A model generated the notes under the pieces. The model was not told the DNA's origin and made no database searches. It saw nothing but the letters and a program-made list of their open reading frames with translations. A stretch of DNA of 64,000 bases. It comes from Pseudomonadota bacterium (GTDB lineage: Bacteria > Pseudomonadota > Gammaproteobacteria > Burkholderiales > Rhodocyclaceae). Position 1 is the stretch's first letter, and every line of letters begins with the position of its first letter. Where the stretch lies: NCBI GenBank assembly GCA_018261905.1, contig JAGTRU010000034.1, positions 1 to 64,000 of the forward strand, in the 5' to 3' direction. The position numbers were made by a program, and so were the translations under genes. Shown one piece after another: positions 1 to 10,167 of this stretch.

Positions 1-1
1 G

Positions 2-22
2 GCCGATTTCATCCTGGCCTAG
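2..22 (+). CDS. C-terminal end of a probable type I secreted (RTX-like) cargo protein
   Basis: Only six codons and a TAG are inside the window, reading ADFILA-stop. A short hydrophobic C-terminus of this kind is typical of the uncleaved secretion signal of type I substrates. A strong terminator follows directly, and a complete type I secretion operon starts about 430 bases downstream on the same strand. The identification as cargo is inference from this context, since almost none of the protein is visible. Confidence 0.4.
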   Translation, partial: ADFILA

Positions 23-47
23 GCGTTTTACCCGCACCCTCCTGCAC

Positions 48-107
48 GAAAGGCCTCAAGGGGCGCAGCTCAGTTTTGCTGCTTTCCTTGAGGCCTTTCT
101 CTTTTCT
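48..107 (+). terminator. Strong intrinsic terminator after the cargo gene
   Basis: A perfect 14-bp inverted repeat (GAAAGGCCTCAAGG at 48-61, its complement at 86-99) encloses a 24-base loop and runs into a pyrimidine-rich tail. It should separate the upstream cargo gene from the secretion operon. Confidence 0.85.
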
Positions 108-438
108 ACTTCCTGGTGCCGGATGCTGTGTTGTTCGCGGCCTCGCAAATGGGGGCGTTTCCCCATGTTTGGGGATAAGTCGTCTGCCTGCGCCGATTTG
201 CCAATGGAGTCCTGGCGGATAAAGCCAAGTAAAACAGGCTATTGCTGTCTATGGTGGCGGACGGGGGCGGTCAGGCACATATGATGCTCTGTTACTCCTG
301 TCAGCTCAGGGAGGGGGGCACTGAAAAACTGCTGCCTTCAGGAGGGGTAAGTTGGTTTTCCGAGAGCCGCACTATGTTCGGCTGCCATAACACCAACAAA
401 AGCACGCTTCTCAACTTCGTCAATCGATCAATCTTCTA
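108..438 (+). other. Intergenic region upstream of the secretion operon
   Basis: About 330 bases without a convincing gene. A 65-codon ORF at 242-439 has no ribosome binding site and no recognisable features. The stretch should hold the promoter of the secretion genes, but I see no confident -35/-10 pair. Confidence 0.4.
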
Positions 439-450
439 ATGGAATGCCCG

Positions 451-2187
451 ATGAAGCCGCCATTTATCCAGACCTCTGAGTTGTTGGAAGCCTTGCTCGG
501 CCTGCGCGGCGTTTTTAAGCGCGTCTTGCTGTTCAGCGTGGTGACCAATTTGCTGGTGCTGGTCCCGACGGCTTACATGCTGGAGGTGTACGACCGGGTG
601 CTGAATAGTCGCAGTCACGCCACCTTGTTGATGCTTACCGTGCTGGTCCTGGCCGCCTACGCGATGATGGAAATCCTCGAATGGGTGCGTGCCGAGATGC
701 TGCAGCGGGCGAGCCTGCAGTTCGATGCGCAGCTCAATGTCCGGGTTTTCAGTGCGCTCTTTGCTGCCCGGCTCGGTGGTAGCCCGGGGAGTAGCCGGGG
801 CTGGAGCGATTTTCGTACGTTGCGTGATTTCGTCTGTAGCCCAGCCATTCTGGCGTTGCTCGATGCGCCCATCTCGCTGATGTTGCTGGTTGTGATCTTC
901 CTGATCAACTTCTGGATGGGCGTTGCCGCCCTGATCGGCGCGCTGGCGCTGGCCGTGCTGGCGCTGGCCACCGAGAACAAAAGCCATCAGCCCTTGAGCC
1001 GGGCCAATCAGCATGCGGCGGAGGCGCAGACCTATGCCGAGAGTAGCCTGCGCAATGCCGAGGTGGTCGAGGCGATGGGCATGCTCGGCTCGCTTTCCCG
1101 GCGCTGGACGGAGAAGCAGGGCAAGCTGCTGGCGGCGCAGGCGGAAGCTTCCGATCATGCCGGGATGAATGCGGCGCTCTCGAAATTCCTGAACCTGACG
1201 CAAAGCTCGCTGCTGCTCGGCATGGGGGCCTGGCTGATGATTCGTGGCGATTTTCCCAGCGGCGGCATGATGATTGTTGCCTCGGTCCTCGGGGGGCGGG
1301 CTGTGGCGCCGCTGGTGCAGTTGATCGGCCAGTGGAAGTTGCTGATCAATGCCCGCGAGGCTTATCTTCGGCTCGACGAGTTGTTGCAGGCCGCGCCGCC
1401 GAAGCCTCTGGATATGCCGCTGCCGGCACCGAGCGGTGCGCTCGCCGTCGAAAGCGTGGTCGCCTCGGCACCGGGCGTGCCGTTTCCGATTATTCGTGGC
1501 ATGAGTTTCGCCGTGCCGGCCGGCACAACGGTGGCGATCATCGGCCCGACCGGTTCGGGTAAGTCGTCGCTGGCCCGTTTGCTGGTCGGCTTGTGGCCGA
1601 CGACGAGCGGCAAGGTACGGCTCGACGGGGCCGATATCCACGAATGGAACAAGGCCGAGCTGGGGCCGCATATCGGCTATGTGCCGCAGGATGTCGAACT
1701 GTTCGAAGGCTCCTTTGCCGAGAATATTTCACGTTTCGGCAAACTCGATCTGGCCAAGGTCGAGGCGGCGGCCCGGGTCGTCGGCCTGCACGAGCTGATC
1801 GCCGCCTTGCCCGAAGGCTACGACGCACCGATCGGCGACGATGGCTGTTTTCTCTCCGGCGGCCAGCGGCAACGGGTGGCTCTGGCCCGTGCGGTGTATG
1901 GCGCGCCGCGCCTGATCGTGCTCGACGAACCGAACTCCAGCCTCGACGACGCCGGCGAGCAGGCCCTGCTGTTTGCGCTGCAGGCCCTCAAGGCGCAGGG
2001 CGCGACGACGCTGATCATTTCCCATCGGCCGCATATCCTGCCGGCGGTCGATCGCATCCTGATCATGCGCGATGGTGCGGTGCAGGCTTACGGAGCGCGT
2101 GACGAAGTTCTCGCTTCCTTGGCGCGGGCCAATCAGGCCATCGCGCCATCCCCGGTCGGCACTACTCCCGCGATGGTGACCCCATGA
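451..2187 (+). CDS. Type I secretion ABC permease/ATPase, first copy (PrtD family)
   Basis: A fused transmembrane-plus-ATPase exporter subunit that powers one-step secretion of a protein across both membranes. The N-terminal half holds the membrane segments, with the family sequence YMLEVYDRVLNSRS. The ATPase half has Walker A GPTGSGKS near residue 365, signature LSGGQRQR near 467, Walker B LIVLDEP near 487 and an H-loop histidine near 521. There is no C39 peptidase domain, so the cargo is not a double-glycine leader peptide. An ATG at 439 is in frame, but GGAA lies just ahead of the ATG at 451, which I prefer. The gene overlaps the next one by ATGA. Confidence 0.9.
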   Translation: MKPPFIQTSELLEALLGLRGVFKRVLLFSVVTNLLVLVPTAYMLEVYDRVLNSRSHATLLMLTVLVLAAYAMMEILEWVRAEMLQRASLQFDAQLNVRVFSALFAARLGGSPGSSRGWSDFRTLRDFVCSPAILALLDAPISLMLLVVIFLINFWMGVAALIGALALAVLALATENKSHQPLSRANQHAAEAQTYAESSLRNAEVVEAMGMLGSLSRRWTEKQGKLLAAQAEASDHAGMNAALSKFLNLTQSSLLLGMGAWLMIRGDFPSGGMMIVASVLGGRAVAPLVQLIGQWKLLINAREAYLRLDELLQAAPPKPLDMPLPAPSGALAVESVVASAPGVPFPIIRGMSFAVPAGTTVAIIGPTGSGKSSLARLLVGLWPTTSGKVRLDGADIHEWNKAELGPHIGYVPQDVELFEGSFAENISRFGKLDLAKVEAAARVVGLHELIAALPEGYDAPIGDDGCFLSGGQRQRVALARAVYGAPRLIVLDEPNSSLDDAGEQALLFALQALKAQGATTLIISHRPHILPAVDRILIMRDGAVQAYGARDEVLASLARANQAIAPSPVGTTPAMVTP

Positions 2188-3905
2188 TTCCGCCGCTCAA
2201 TGACATTTCGTTCTCCCAACGCAGCGAACTGGCCGCGACGCTCGCCAAGTTCAAGCGCGAGGCCTGGGGCGTCGGCCTGTTCAGCATGGTCAGCAATCTG
2301 CTGATGCTGGCGCCGTCCCTGTACATGTTGCAAATCTACGACCGGGTGCTGGTCAGCCAGAGCGAGCTGACGCTGCTTGCCCTGTCGGCGATCACGCTGT
2401 TCTTTTTCGCCTCGATCGCCTTCGCCGAATGGGCCCGCTCGCGGCTGCTGGTGCGGGTCGGTATGCGCCTCGGGGAGTTGCTCAACCAGCGGGTTTTCGC
2501 CGCCAGCTTCGAAGCCCGCCTGAAACGTTCGGGCTCGGCAGCGAGCGGCGCCTTTGCCGATCTCAATAATATTCGCCAGTTCTTGACGGCCAGCGGCGCC
2601 TTCGCCTTTTTCGATGCGCCGTGGACGCCCATCTACCTCGCCGTGCTTTTTCTTCTGCACCCGTTGCTCGGCGCCATTTCCCTGCTCGGCGTCATCGGCC
2701 TCGGCATCCTGGCCTGGCAGAACGACCGCCTGACCCAGCAGCCGACCCAACTGGCCCTCGAAGCGCAGGCCCAGGCCGGTTATTACCTGCACAACAAGCT
2801 GCGTAATGCCGAGGTGGTGGAAGCGATGGGCATGGCCGAAGGCTTGCGGCAGCGGCTGCTCGGCCGCCATCAAAATTATCTGGACCTCAACGGCAAGGCT
2901 CAGGATCAGGCGACGCGCATCAAGTCGCTGACCAAGTTCGTGCGCTATTCCCTGCAGTCGTTGGTGTTGGGGGCTGGTGCCTTGCTGGTCATCGACGGTA
3001 GTCTTTCCGCCGGCGCGATGGTCGCCGCCAGCCTGCTCATGGGGCGGGCCGTGGCACCGGTCGAACAATTGATCGGGACCTGGCGGGCCTTTGTCTCGGC
3101 ACGCGCCGCGTTCGGCCGACTCGAAAGCCTGCTTGCCGCCTATCCGGAGCGTGCTTTCAATATCTTCCATGGCGCGCCGCGCGGCCAACTGCACCTGCAG
3201 GATGTGCTGGCGACGGTGCCCGGCCGCGCCCAGCCGGTACTGCAAGACATCTCGCTCGACATTGCGGCCGGCGAGGTGGTGGCTATCGTCGGTCCGTCGG
3301 GCTCGGGCAAATCTTCGCTACTCCGCGTCGTGCTCGGTGTCTGGCCGGATGTCACCGGGCAGGTGCTGCTCGACGGTGAGCCGGTCGGCGCCTGGCCGCG
3401 CTCGGAGCTCGGCCCCTGCATCGGTTATCTGCCGCAGGATGTGCAACTCTTCGAGGGCAACGTCGCCGAGAATATCGCCCGCTTCGGCGAGGTCGATTCG
3501 CCGCAGGTTATTCGTGCTGCCCAACTGGCCGGCGTGCACGAAATGGTGTTGCGCTTCCCGCGCGGCTACAACACGCTGATCGGGCAAGGCGGCAGCCACC
3601 TTTCCGGCGGCATGCGCCAGCGCATCGCACTGGCCCGGGCGCTCTACGGCGAGCCCAATCTCGTGGTCCTCGACGAACCCAATGCCAACCTCGACGATGC
3701 CGGCGAGCAGGCCCTGTCCGACGCCATTCAGGCGCTCAAGGCGCAGGGAAAGACCATCCTGCTGGTGACCCATCGCAAACACATCCTCGGCATCAGCGAT
3801 CGGGTGCTGATGATGAATGACGGCCAGATTCAGTGGTATGGCAAGCGTCAGGAAATGCCCCCGGAGCCTCGCTACCATGGGGTGTTACGGCCGGTGGTCG
3901 GGTGA
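2184..3905 (+). CDS. Type I secretion ABC permease/ATPase, second copy (PrtD family)
   Basis: A 573-residue paralogue of the preceding gene with the same architecture: N-terminal membrane segments with YMLQIYDRVLVSQS, then an ATPase with Walker A GPSGSGKS near residue 369, LSGGMRQR near 472, Walker B LVVLDEPN near 492 and an H-loop in VTHRK. All catalytic motifs are intact in both copies, so neither is a decayed duplicate. The 4-base ATGA overlap implies translational coupling, which would suit a heterodimeric exporter. Two ABC genes in one type I system are unusual, since the family normally works as a homodimer. Confidence 0.9.
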   Translation: MIPPLNDISFSQRSELAATLAKFKREAWGVGLFSMVSNLLMLAPSLYMLQIYDRVLVSQSELTLLALSAITLFFFASIAFAEWARSRLLVRVGMRLGELLNQRVFAASFEARLKRSGSAASGAFADLNNIRQFLTASGAFAFFDAPWTPIYLAVLFLLHPLLGAISLLGVIGLGILAWQNDRLTQQPTQLALEAQAQAGYYLHNKLRNAEVVEAMGMAEGLRQRLLGRHQNYLDLNGKAQDQATRIKSLTKFVRYSLQSLVLGAGALLVIDGSLSAGAMVAASLLMGRAVAPVEQLIGTWRAFVSARAAFGRLESLLAAYPERAFNIFHGAPRGQLHLQDVLATVPGRAQPVLQDISLDIAAGEVVAIVGPSGSGKSSLLRVVLGVWPDVTGQVLLDGEPVGAWPRSELGPCIGYLPQDVQLFEGNVAENIARFGEVDSPQVIRAAQLAGVHEMVLRFPRGYNTLIGQGGSHLSGGMRQRIALARALYGEPNLVVLDEPNANLDDAGEQALSDAIQALKAQGKTILLVTHRKHILGISDRVLMMNDGQIQWYGKRQEMPPEPRYHGVLRPVVG

Positions 3906-3965
3906 TTGTGCGGTGCCCCGTCGGTCTTGAGCAGTCTCGGTAGTTAACCTTTTGAGGAATCAGTC

Positions 3966-5348
3966 ATGTCCGCTCGTAATGGAATTTCTCAGTTTCGCAG
4001 CCAGCCCGGGGAGGGCTTGCCGCAGCTCCACGAGGTTGAGGTCGAACACCGGATGCTGACGGATACCCGCCAGCCGATGCGCCTCGGCTTGTGGGTGCTC
4101 GGCCTCGGCCTCGGCGGTTTCCTGCTCTGGCTGTCCTTTGCCCCGCTTGACGAAGGCGTCCCGACCTCGGGCATGGTCGCCATCGATACCAAGCGCAAGG
4201 CGGTCCAGCACCTGCAGGGCGGCATCGTCCGCCAGGTCCTGGTCAAGGAAGGGCAGCGCGTCGGCGCCGGCGATATCCTGTTTCGCCTGGACGATTCCTA
4301 CGTGCGGGCCAATTTCGAATCGGTGCGCCAGCATTACCTGACGGTGCGCGCCACCGAAGGGCGTTTGCTGGCCGAGCAGTCGGGGGCCGCCAGCATCGAT
4401 TTCCACCAGGATCTGCTGAAGGCCGATGGCGACCCGCTGGTGCAGCAGCACGTCGCCCTGCAAAAACAGCTATTCGCCTCGCGGCGGGCGGCGCTGAAAA
4501 CCGAAATCGCCGCCATTGAGGAGTCGATCCAGGGCAATGAGGCCCAACTGCAGGGCAACAGCAACATGCTGATCCAGCGCCAGAGTCAGCTGGCGCTGCT
4601 TCAGGAACAACTCAAGGGGATTCGCGAACTGGTCGGCGAGGGCTATGCCCCGCGCAACCGCCAACTCGAAATGGAGCGTAGCGCCTCGGAGGTTTCCGGC
4701 AGCATTGCCGAGCTGCAGGGCAACATCCTGCGCCTGCGCCGTTCCATTTCGGAATTGCGCCTGCATGCGCTGCAACGCAAGCAGGATCAACGCAAGGAAA
4801 TCGATGCCCAGCTCGCCGATGTGCTGCGTGAAGTCCAGGCCGATGCCGAAAAATTCAAGGCGGTCGGCGAGGAGTTGGCGCAAACGACCATCCGTTCGCC
4901 AGCCGATGGCCAGGTCGTCGGCCTGGCGGTGCAGTCGGTCGGCGCGGTGATCCAGCCCGGCCAGAAGCTGATGGATGTGGTGCCGTCGGATGAAGTGCTG
5001 CTCATCGAAACGCGCGTTCCGCCCCACATGGTCGATCGGGTGCGGCCAGGGCTCGATGCCGACGTCCGCTTTTCCGCTTTCGCTCACTCGCCGCAACTGG
5101 TGGTGGCGGGCCGCATCGAATCCATTTCGACCGATCTGATCAGCGAGCCGCAGGGCAGTCAGGGTAGCATTTCCTACTATCTGGCGCGCGTCTCGATTAC
5201 GCCGGAAGGAGCCAGGGAACTGGGCGGTCGACAACTGCAGGCGGGGATGCCGGTCGAAGTGATCTTCAAGACCGGTTCGCGCACTGTCCTGACCTATTTC
5301 CTGCATCCGCTGACCAAGCGTATCGCCGGCGCCATGAAAGAAGAGTGA
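3966..5348 (+). CDS. HlyD-family type I secretion periplasmic adaptor
   Basis: A membrane-fusion protein that joins the ABC exporter to the outer-membrane channel. It has a short cytoplasmic N-terminus, one membrane anchor around residues 40-58, a biotinyl-lipoyl-like segment (HLQGGIV...EGQRV), a long alpha-helical hairpin rich in Gln and Leu, and a C-terminal beta-barrel ending VIFKTGSRTVLTYFLHPL, characteristic of the PrtE/HlyD group. Its 460 residues match the usual length. GAGGAA lies upstream of the ATG. It sits between the ABC genes and the TolC-type gene, as expected. Confidence 0.93.
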   Translation: MSARNGISQFRSQPGEGLPQLHEVEVEHRMLTDTRQPMRLGLWVLGLGLGGFLLWLSFAPLDEGVPTSGMVAIDTKRKAVQHLQGGIVRQVLVKEGQRVGAGDILFRLDDSYVRANFESVRQHYLTVRATEGRLLAEQSGAASIDFHQDLLKADGDPLVQQHVALQKQLFASRRAALKTEIAAIEESIQGNEAQLQGNSNMLIQRQSQLALLQEQLKGIRELVGEGYAPRNRQLEMERSASEVSGSIAELQGNILRLRRSISELRLHALQRKQDQRKEIDAQLADVLREVQADAEKFKAVGEELAQTTIRSPADGQVVGLAVQSVGAVIQPGQKLMDVVPSDEVLLIETRVPPHMVDRVRPGLDADVRFSAFAHSPQLVVAGRIESISTDLISEPQGSQGSISYYLARVSITPEGARELGGRQLQAGMPVEVIFKTGSRTVLTYFLHPLTKRIAGAMKEE

Positions 5349-5352
5349 GACC

Positions 5353-6711
5353 ATGCTTCCCTTGGCCCGCATCCTGTTTCCCCTGGCCCGTCGCCGCCTG
5401 CTGCCCTGTCTGTTGTTCGGCATGGCCGCCAGCAATTCGGTCGGTGCCGTCGATCTGCTCGAACTTTATCAGCAGGCGCTGGCCAACGAACCGACTTTCC
5501 GGGCCGCCCGCGCCGAAGCCGAGGCGGCCCGCGAAAGCCTGCCGCAGGCCCGCTCGCAGTTGTTGCCCAATCTGCAGGGGGCGGGCTCGAGCAGCCGGGC
5601 CAGTACGACGCAAGTGCAACAAGGTCGTCCTGAACAAGAGCTCGATTACAGCACTTCCAATTATTCGCTGACCCTGCGCCAGCCGCTCTACCGCCCGCAA
5701 GCCTGGGCCGCCTACAAGCAAGCCGAAGTGAACATGGATGGCTATCAGGCCAAGCTCGACGGCGAGGAGCAAAATCTGGGCAACCGCGTCGCCGGTGCCT
5801 ATTTCGATGCCTTGCTGGCGGAAGACTCGCTGGCCTTTATCGTCGCCCAGAAGGAAGCCTATCTCGGTCAGTTGAATGCGGCCAAACAGGCATTCAAGTT
5901 CGGCGAAGGGACGCGCACCGATATCGACGAAGCCCAGGCCCGTTATGACCTGACCCTGGCGCAGGAACTGCAGGCCAAGCAGAACAAACGCTTTACCAAG
6001 CATCAACTCGAGACTCTGGTCAATATTCCCATCGCGAGTCTGGCCAAGCTCGATCCGGCGCGCCTCGATCTCGGTCCGCTGCAACCGGCCAGTCTGGAGG
6101 AGTGGATGGCGCAGACGGTGGAGCGCAATCCGCAAATGCGCCAACTCAATGCCATGCTGGAGGCGGCTCGGCAGGAGGTGGCCAAGGCCAAGGCCGGGCA
6201 TCTGCCGACCGTCGATGCGTTCATGCTCTACCGCAAGACGGACAGCGACAGCGAGACGACCATCAACCAAAAGAATACGACCACCCAGCTCGGCCTGCAG
6301 GTCAGCGTTCCGCTCTTTTCCGGCGGCTATACGCAATCGACCGTGCGCCAGGCCCTGGCCAATGTCGACCGGCTGCAGGAACAGGGCGAGGCCGTGCGCC
6401 GCGCCCTGCAATTGCAGGTACGCAAGGAATTTCAAAGTGTTGTCGAAGGCCAGGAGAATATCCGCGCCAACGAGGTTGTCGTGCATTCGGCGGAACAGGC
6501 CCTCGTGTCGACGCGCAAAGGCGTCCAGGCCGGCCTGCGGACCTCGCTGGACGTGCTCAACGCCCTGCAGCAGAAGGCCACGTCCGTCCGCAACCTGGCC
6601 AATGCACGCTACCAGTACGCGATGGCCCGGGTCAGGCTGATGTCACTGACCGGCAGTCTCGATCTGGAGAGGATCAAGATCGTCAATCGTTGGCTGGTGC
6701 GGGAAAGCTGA
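5353..6711 (+). CDS. TolC-family outer-membrane channel of the type I system
   Basis: The outer-membrane exit duct. It has a cleavable signal peptide over roughly residues 1-32, followed by the two-fold repeated outer-membrane-efflux architecture (repeated heptad-rich helices, strands such as YSLTLRQPLYRP and LGLQVSVPLFSGG). Its 452 residues fit the PrtF/TolC secretion subfamily. It starts 4 bases after the adaptor stop, so the four genes form one operon. Confidence 0.92.
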   Translation: MLPLARILFPLARRRLLPCLLFGMAASNSVGAVDLLELYQQALANEPTFRAARAEAEAARESLPQARSQLLPNLQGAGSSSRASTTQVQQGRPEQELDYSTSNYSLTLRQPLYRPQAWAAYKQAEVNMDGYQAKLDGEEQNLGNRVAGAYFDALLAEDSLAFIVAQKEAYLGQLNAAKQAFKFGEGTRTDIDEAQARYDLTLAQELQAKQNKRFTKHQLETLVNIPIASLAKLDPARLDLGPLQPASLEEWMAQTVERNPQMRQLNAMLEAARQEVAKAKAGHLPTVDAFMLYRKTDSDSETTINQKNTTTQLGLQVSVPLFSGGYTQSTVRQALANVDRLQEQGEAVRRALQLQVRKEFQSVVEGQENIRANEVVVHSAEQALVSTRKGVQAGLRTSLDVLNALQQKATSVRNLANARYQYAMARVRLMSLTGSLDLERIKIVNRWLVRES

Positions 6712-6732
6712 GTCGGTTTCTTCCGCTTGCCG

Positions 6733-6768
6733 GCGACAGGCGCTGACGCCATGGTCAGCGCCTGTCGC
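6733..6768. terminator. Bidirectional hairpin between convergent operons
   Basis: A perfect 14-bp stem (GCGACAGGCGCTGA and its complement) around an 8-base loop lies between the converging secretion operon and gcvP. Neither strand shows a good U tract, so it may act as an mRNA 3'-end stabiliser or a factor-assisted terminator. Confidence 0.6.
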
Positions 6769-6779
6769 GAAAAGCCCGG

Positions 6780-9659
6780 TCAGTTGGCGCTTGGGCAGGC
6801 GCAATTCAGGTTGCGGTCGCCAAACACATCATCGATGCGATTGACGCTCGGCCAGAACTTGTTGGCCGCCACCCAGGGCAGCGGGAAGACGGCCTGCTGG
6901 CGGCTGTACGGATGCTGCCAGTCGGCATCGATGATGTCGGCCTGGGTGTGCGGGGCATTCTTCAGCGGATTGTTGTCGGGCGCCCAGAGGCCGTTTTCGA
7001 CCTGGCGGATTTCCTCGCGGATGGCCACCATGGCTGCGATGAAACGATCCAGTTCGGCTTGCGATTCGGATTCGGTCGGCTCGACCATGATCGTGCCGGC
7101 CACCGGGAAGCTCACGGTCGGGGCGTGGAAGCCGTAATCCATCAGGCGCTTGGCGATGTCGCTTTCGCTGATGCCGGTCGCCGCCTTGAGCGGGCGGATG
7201 TCGAGAATGCACTCGTGCGCGACGCGGCCGTTCTTGCCGGTATACAGCACCGGATAGTGGGCGTTGAGCTGGCTGGCGACGTAGTTGGCGTTGAGAATGG
7301 CGACTTGCGTTGCCTTCTTGACGCCAGCGCCGCCGAGCATGGCCAGGTACATCCAGGAAATCGGCAGGATTGAGGCCGAGCCGAACGGTGCGGCAGAAAC
7401 TGCGCCCTGGCCGGCGTTGACACGCTCTGTGCCGCCCGTGGCGGCAACGGCGTGATCGGCCATGAACGGTGCCAGATGGGCTTTCAGACCGATCGGGCCC
7501 ATGCCCGGTCCGCCGCCGCCGTGCGGGATGGCGAAGGTCTTGTGCAGATTCATGTGGCTGACGTCGGCGCCGATGAAACCCGGTGCGGTCAGGCCGACCT
7601 GGGCGTTGAGGTTGGCGCCGTCCATGTACACCTGGCCGCCGTTGGCATGCACGATGGCGCAGATGTCGCGGATGGCTTCCTCGAACACGCCGTGCGTGGA
7701 CGGGTAGGTGATCATCAGGCAGGCCAGATCGTCCTTGTGCTGCTCGGCCTTGGCTTTGAGGTCGGCGACATCGACATTGCCGTTTTCATCGCAATCGACG
7801 ACGACAACCTGCATGCCGGCCATCTGGGCGGTGGCCGGGTTGGTGCCGTGCGCCGATTTCGGGATCAGGCAGATCTTGCGGTGGCTGTCGCCGCGGCTCG
7901 CGTGGTAGCGGGCAATCGCCACCAGGCCGGCGTATTCGCCCTGGGCGCCGGAGTTCGGTTGCATGCAGATGGCGTCGAAGCCGGTGACGATCTTCAGCCA
8001 TTCGGTCAGGCTGGCGATCATTTCGAGATAACCGCCGACCTGGTCGCGTGGTGCGAAGGGGTGCAGGTTGGCAAATTCCGGCCAGCTGACCGGGATCATT
8101 TCGCTGGTCGCGTTGAGCTTCATGGTGCAGGAGCCGAGCGAGATCATCGAGTGATCAAGCGCCAGATCCTTGTTCTGCAGCGACTTCAGGTAGCGCAGCA
8201 TCTCGTGTTCGGTGTGGTGGGTGTTGAACACCGGGTGACTGAGGATGGCATCGGTGCGCAGCAGTTCGACCGGCAGCGCCGGGTTGGCGGCGGCAACCTG
8301 GTGGTCGATGGCCGCCATGTCGAGCGTGATGTGGGTCATCAGCCGGAACAGCGCGGCGACATCCTGGCGGGTTGTCGTTTCGTCCAGGGAAATGCCAAGC
8401 ACCCCGGTGGACACGTGGCGCAGGTTGAAGCCGGCAGCCGCGGCATCGCGGAACACGGTTTCGGCACGGGCGCCGAGATCGATGTGCAGGGTATCGAAGA
8501 AGGTGTGGTTCAGTACCTTGATCTCGGCGCGCTTCAGGCCTTCGGCGAGGATTTCGGTCAGCCGGTGGATGCGGCTGGCAATGGTGCGCAGACCTTGCGG
8601 GCCGTGATAGACGGCATACATGCCGGCCATGTTGGCGAGCAGTACCTGCGAGGTGCAGATGTTGGAATTGGCCTTCTCGCGGCGGATGTGCTGCTCGCGG
8701 GTTTGCAGCGCCATGCGCAGCGCGGTGTTGCCGCGCGCATCCTTGGAAACGCCGATAATGCGGCCGGGCATCGACCGGACATGGGCGATGCGGGTGGCGA
8801 AGAAGGCGGCGTGCGGGCCGCCGAAGCCCATCGGGATGCCGAAGCGCTGGCTGGAACCGAGCGCGATGTCGGCGCCCATGGTGCCGGGCGACTTGAGCAG
8901 GACCAGGGCCATCAGGTCGCTGGCCACGGCGACGGTGGCGCCCTTGGCTTTCAGGCAGGCAATCGTTGCCGTCAGGTCGCGCACTTCGCCCTTGTCGTTC
9001 GGGTATTGCAGCAGGGCGCCGAAGAATTCGCCTTCGGGCAGTGTTTCGGCTGAGGCGATCACCAGCTCGAAGCCGAAATAGCCGGCGCGGGTTTTCACCA
9101 CGTCGATGGTCTGCGGGAAGCAGGCGGCATCGACCAGGAAACGGTTGGATTTCGACTTGGAAACGCGGCGCGCCATGGTCATGGCTTCGGCGGCGGCCGT
9201 GGCTTCGTCGAGCAGCGAGGCGTTGGCGATTTCCAGGCCGGTCAGGTCGATGATGACCTGCTGGAAGTTGAGCAGCGCTTCCAGGCGACCCTGGGCGATT
9301 TCGGCCTGGTAGGGCGTGTAGGCGGTGTACCAGCCCGGATTTTCCAGCACGTTGCGCAGGATGACCTTGGGCGTCAGCGTGTCGTAATAACCCATGCCGA
9401 TGCAGGACTTGTTGATCTTGTTCTTGCTGGCGATGGCCTTGAGGTCGGCCAGCGCTTCGTGCTCGCGGCGCGGGGCCGGCAAGGGCAGGTCGGCCGGCAG
9501 GCGGATGGCGGCGGGAATGGTCTGGTCGATTAGCTGTTCCAGGCTGGAGGCGCCGATGGCGGCCAGCATGGCAGTGGTTTCAGCGGCGCAGGGGCCGATG
9601 TGACGGGAAATGAACTCGTCACTCTGCTCCAGCGCGGAAAGGGGAAGATTCAGCGGCAT
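6780..9659 (-). CDS. gcvP: Glycine dehydrogenase (decarboxylating), P-protein
   Basis: The PLP-dependent P-protein of the glycine cleavage system decarboxylates glycine and loads aminomethyl onto lipoyl-GcvH. The protein is about 959 residues, the fused length of proteobacterial GcvP, with an N-terminal FISRHIGP and the PLP lysine in [16 protein letters not shown] near residue 709. An ATG 21 bases upstream at 9680 is also in frame; I chose 9659 because AGGAT sits 5-6 bases before it and family members start MPLNLPLS-like. It lies downstream of gcvH, but a repeat-containing gap separates the two. Confidence 0.96.
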   Translation of the reverse strand: MPLNLPLSALEQSDEFISRHIGPCAAETTAMLAAIGASSLEQLIDQTIPAAIRLPADLPLPAPRREHEALADLKAIASKNKINKSCIGMGYYDTLTPKVILRNVLENPGWYTAYTPYQAEIAQGRLEALLNFQQVIIDLTGLEIANASLLDEATAAAEAMTMARRVSKSKSNRFLVDAACFPQTIDVVKTRAGYFGFELVIASAETLPEGEFFGALLQYPNDKGEVRDLTATIACLKAKGATVAVASDLMALVLLKSPGTMGADIALGSSQRFGIPMGFGGPHAAFFATRIAHVRSMPGRIIGVSKDARGNTALRMALQTREQHIRREKANSNICTSQVLLANMAGMYAVYHGPQGLRTIASRIHRLTEILAEGLKRAEIKVLNHTFFDTLHIDLGARAETVFRDAAAAGFNLRHVSTGVLGISLDETTTRQDVAALFRLMTHITLDMAAIDHQVAAANPALPVELLRTDAILSHPVFNTHHTEHEMLRYLKSLQNKDLALDHSMISLGSCTMKLNATSEMIPVSWPEFANLHPFAPRDQVGGYLEMIASLTEWLKIVTGFDAICMQPNSGAQGEYAGLVAIARYHASRGDSHRKICLIPKSAHGTNPATAQMAGMQVVVVDCDENGNVDVADLKAKAEQHKDDLACLMITYPSTHGVFEEAIRDICAIVHANGGQVYMDGANLNAQVGLTAPGFIGADVSHMNLHKTFAIPHGGGGPGMGPIGLKAHLAPFMADHAVAATGGTERVNAGQGAVSAAPFGSASILPISWMYLAMLGGAGVKKATQVAILNANYVASQLNAHYPVLYTGKNGRVAHECILDIRPLKAATGISESDIAKRLMDYGFHAPTVSFPVAGTIMVEPTESESQAELDRFIAAMVAIREEIRQVENGLWAPDNNPLKNAPHTQADIIDADWQHPYSRQQAVFPLPWVAANKFWPSVNRIDDVFGDRNLNCACPSAN

Positions 9660-9689
9660 GGGGATCCTAATGGGGCGCACTACAAATCG

Positions 9690-9757
9690 GTCGGGTTAGC
9701 CCGCAGGGCATAACCCGACACAGAAAACGTCGGGTTACGCCAACGGGCCAACCCGGT
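9690..9757. repeat. GTCGGGTTA-type intergenic repeat cluster
   Basis: GTCGGGTTA at 9690-9698 is matched by its complement TAACCCGAC at 9711-9719. A second GTCGGGTTA at 9729-9737 is followed by a partial complement near 9748-9755. The pair of small hairpins lies between gcvP and gcvH and resembles dispersed palindromic intergenic repeats of betaproteobacteria. Confidence 0.6.
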
Positions 9758-9768
9758 TCGCGGCATGC

Positions 9769-10149
9769 TTAGTCGGCGATGGCCTGGTAGCCGGCGGCAT
9801 CGAGCATCTTGTCGAGGTCGGCGACATTGGCCGGCTTGAGCTTGAACAGCCAGGCGGCATAGGCGTCCTGGTTAACCGATTCCGGGGCGTCGACCACGGC
9901 CTGATTGACTTCGACGACTTCGCCGGCCAGCGGGGCATAGACATCGGCGGCAGCCTTGACGGATTCGACGACGGCGATTTCCTTCTCGGCTGCAAAGGTG
10001 GCGCCGACTTCCGGCAGTTCGACGAAGACGAGGTCGCCGAGGGCTTCCTGGGCGTGGTCGGTGATCCCGATGGTGACGGTGCCGTCAGCGTTGAGCAGGA
10101 CCCATTCGTGGGAAGCGGTGTACTTGAGATTGGCGGGGACGTTCGACAT
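9769..10149 (-). CDS. gcvH: Glycine cleavage system H protein
   Basis: The lipoyl shuttle protein that carries the aminomethyl group from GcvP to GcvT. It is 126 residues, the normal length, with the lipoyl-attachment lysine at residue 65 in [10 protein letters not shown] and the conserved N-terminal YTASHEWV. It would normally follow gcvT directly, but here a toxin-antitoxin pair lies between them. AAGGAAA precedes the ATG. Confidence 0.97.
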   Translation of the reverse strand: MSNVPANLKYTASHEWVLLNADGTVTIGITDHAQEALGDLVFVELPEVGATFAAEKEIAVVESVKAAADVYAPLAGEVVEVNQAVVDAPESVNQDAYAAWLFKLKPANVADLDKMLDAAGYQAIAD

Positions 10150-10167
10150 GGTGGTTTCCTTAAAAAA

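Noticed and set aside
242-439. A 65-codon ORF upstream of the secretion operon
   Set aside because: No ribosome binding site, no domain, and composition unlike the neighbouring genes.
7452-9053. A 533-codon plus-strand ORF opposite gcvP
   Set aside because: Antisense shadow of gcvP with no recognisable protein features.
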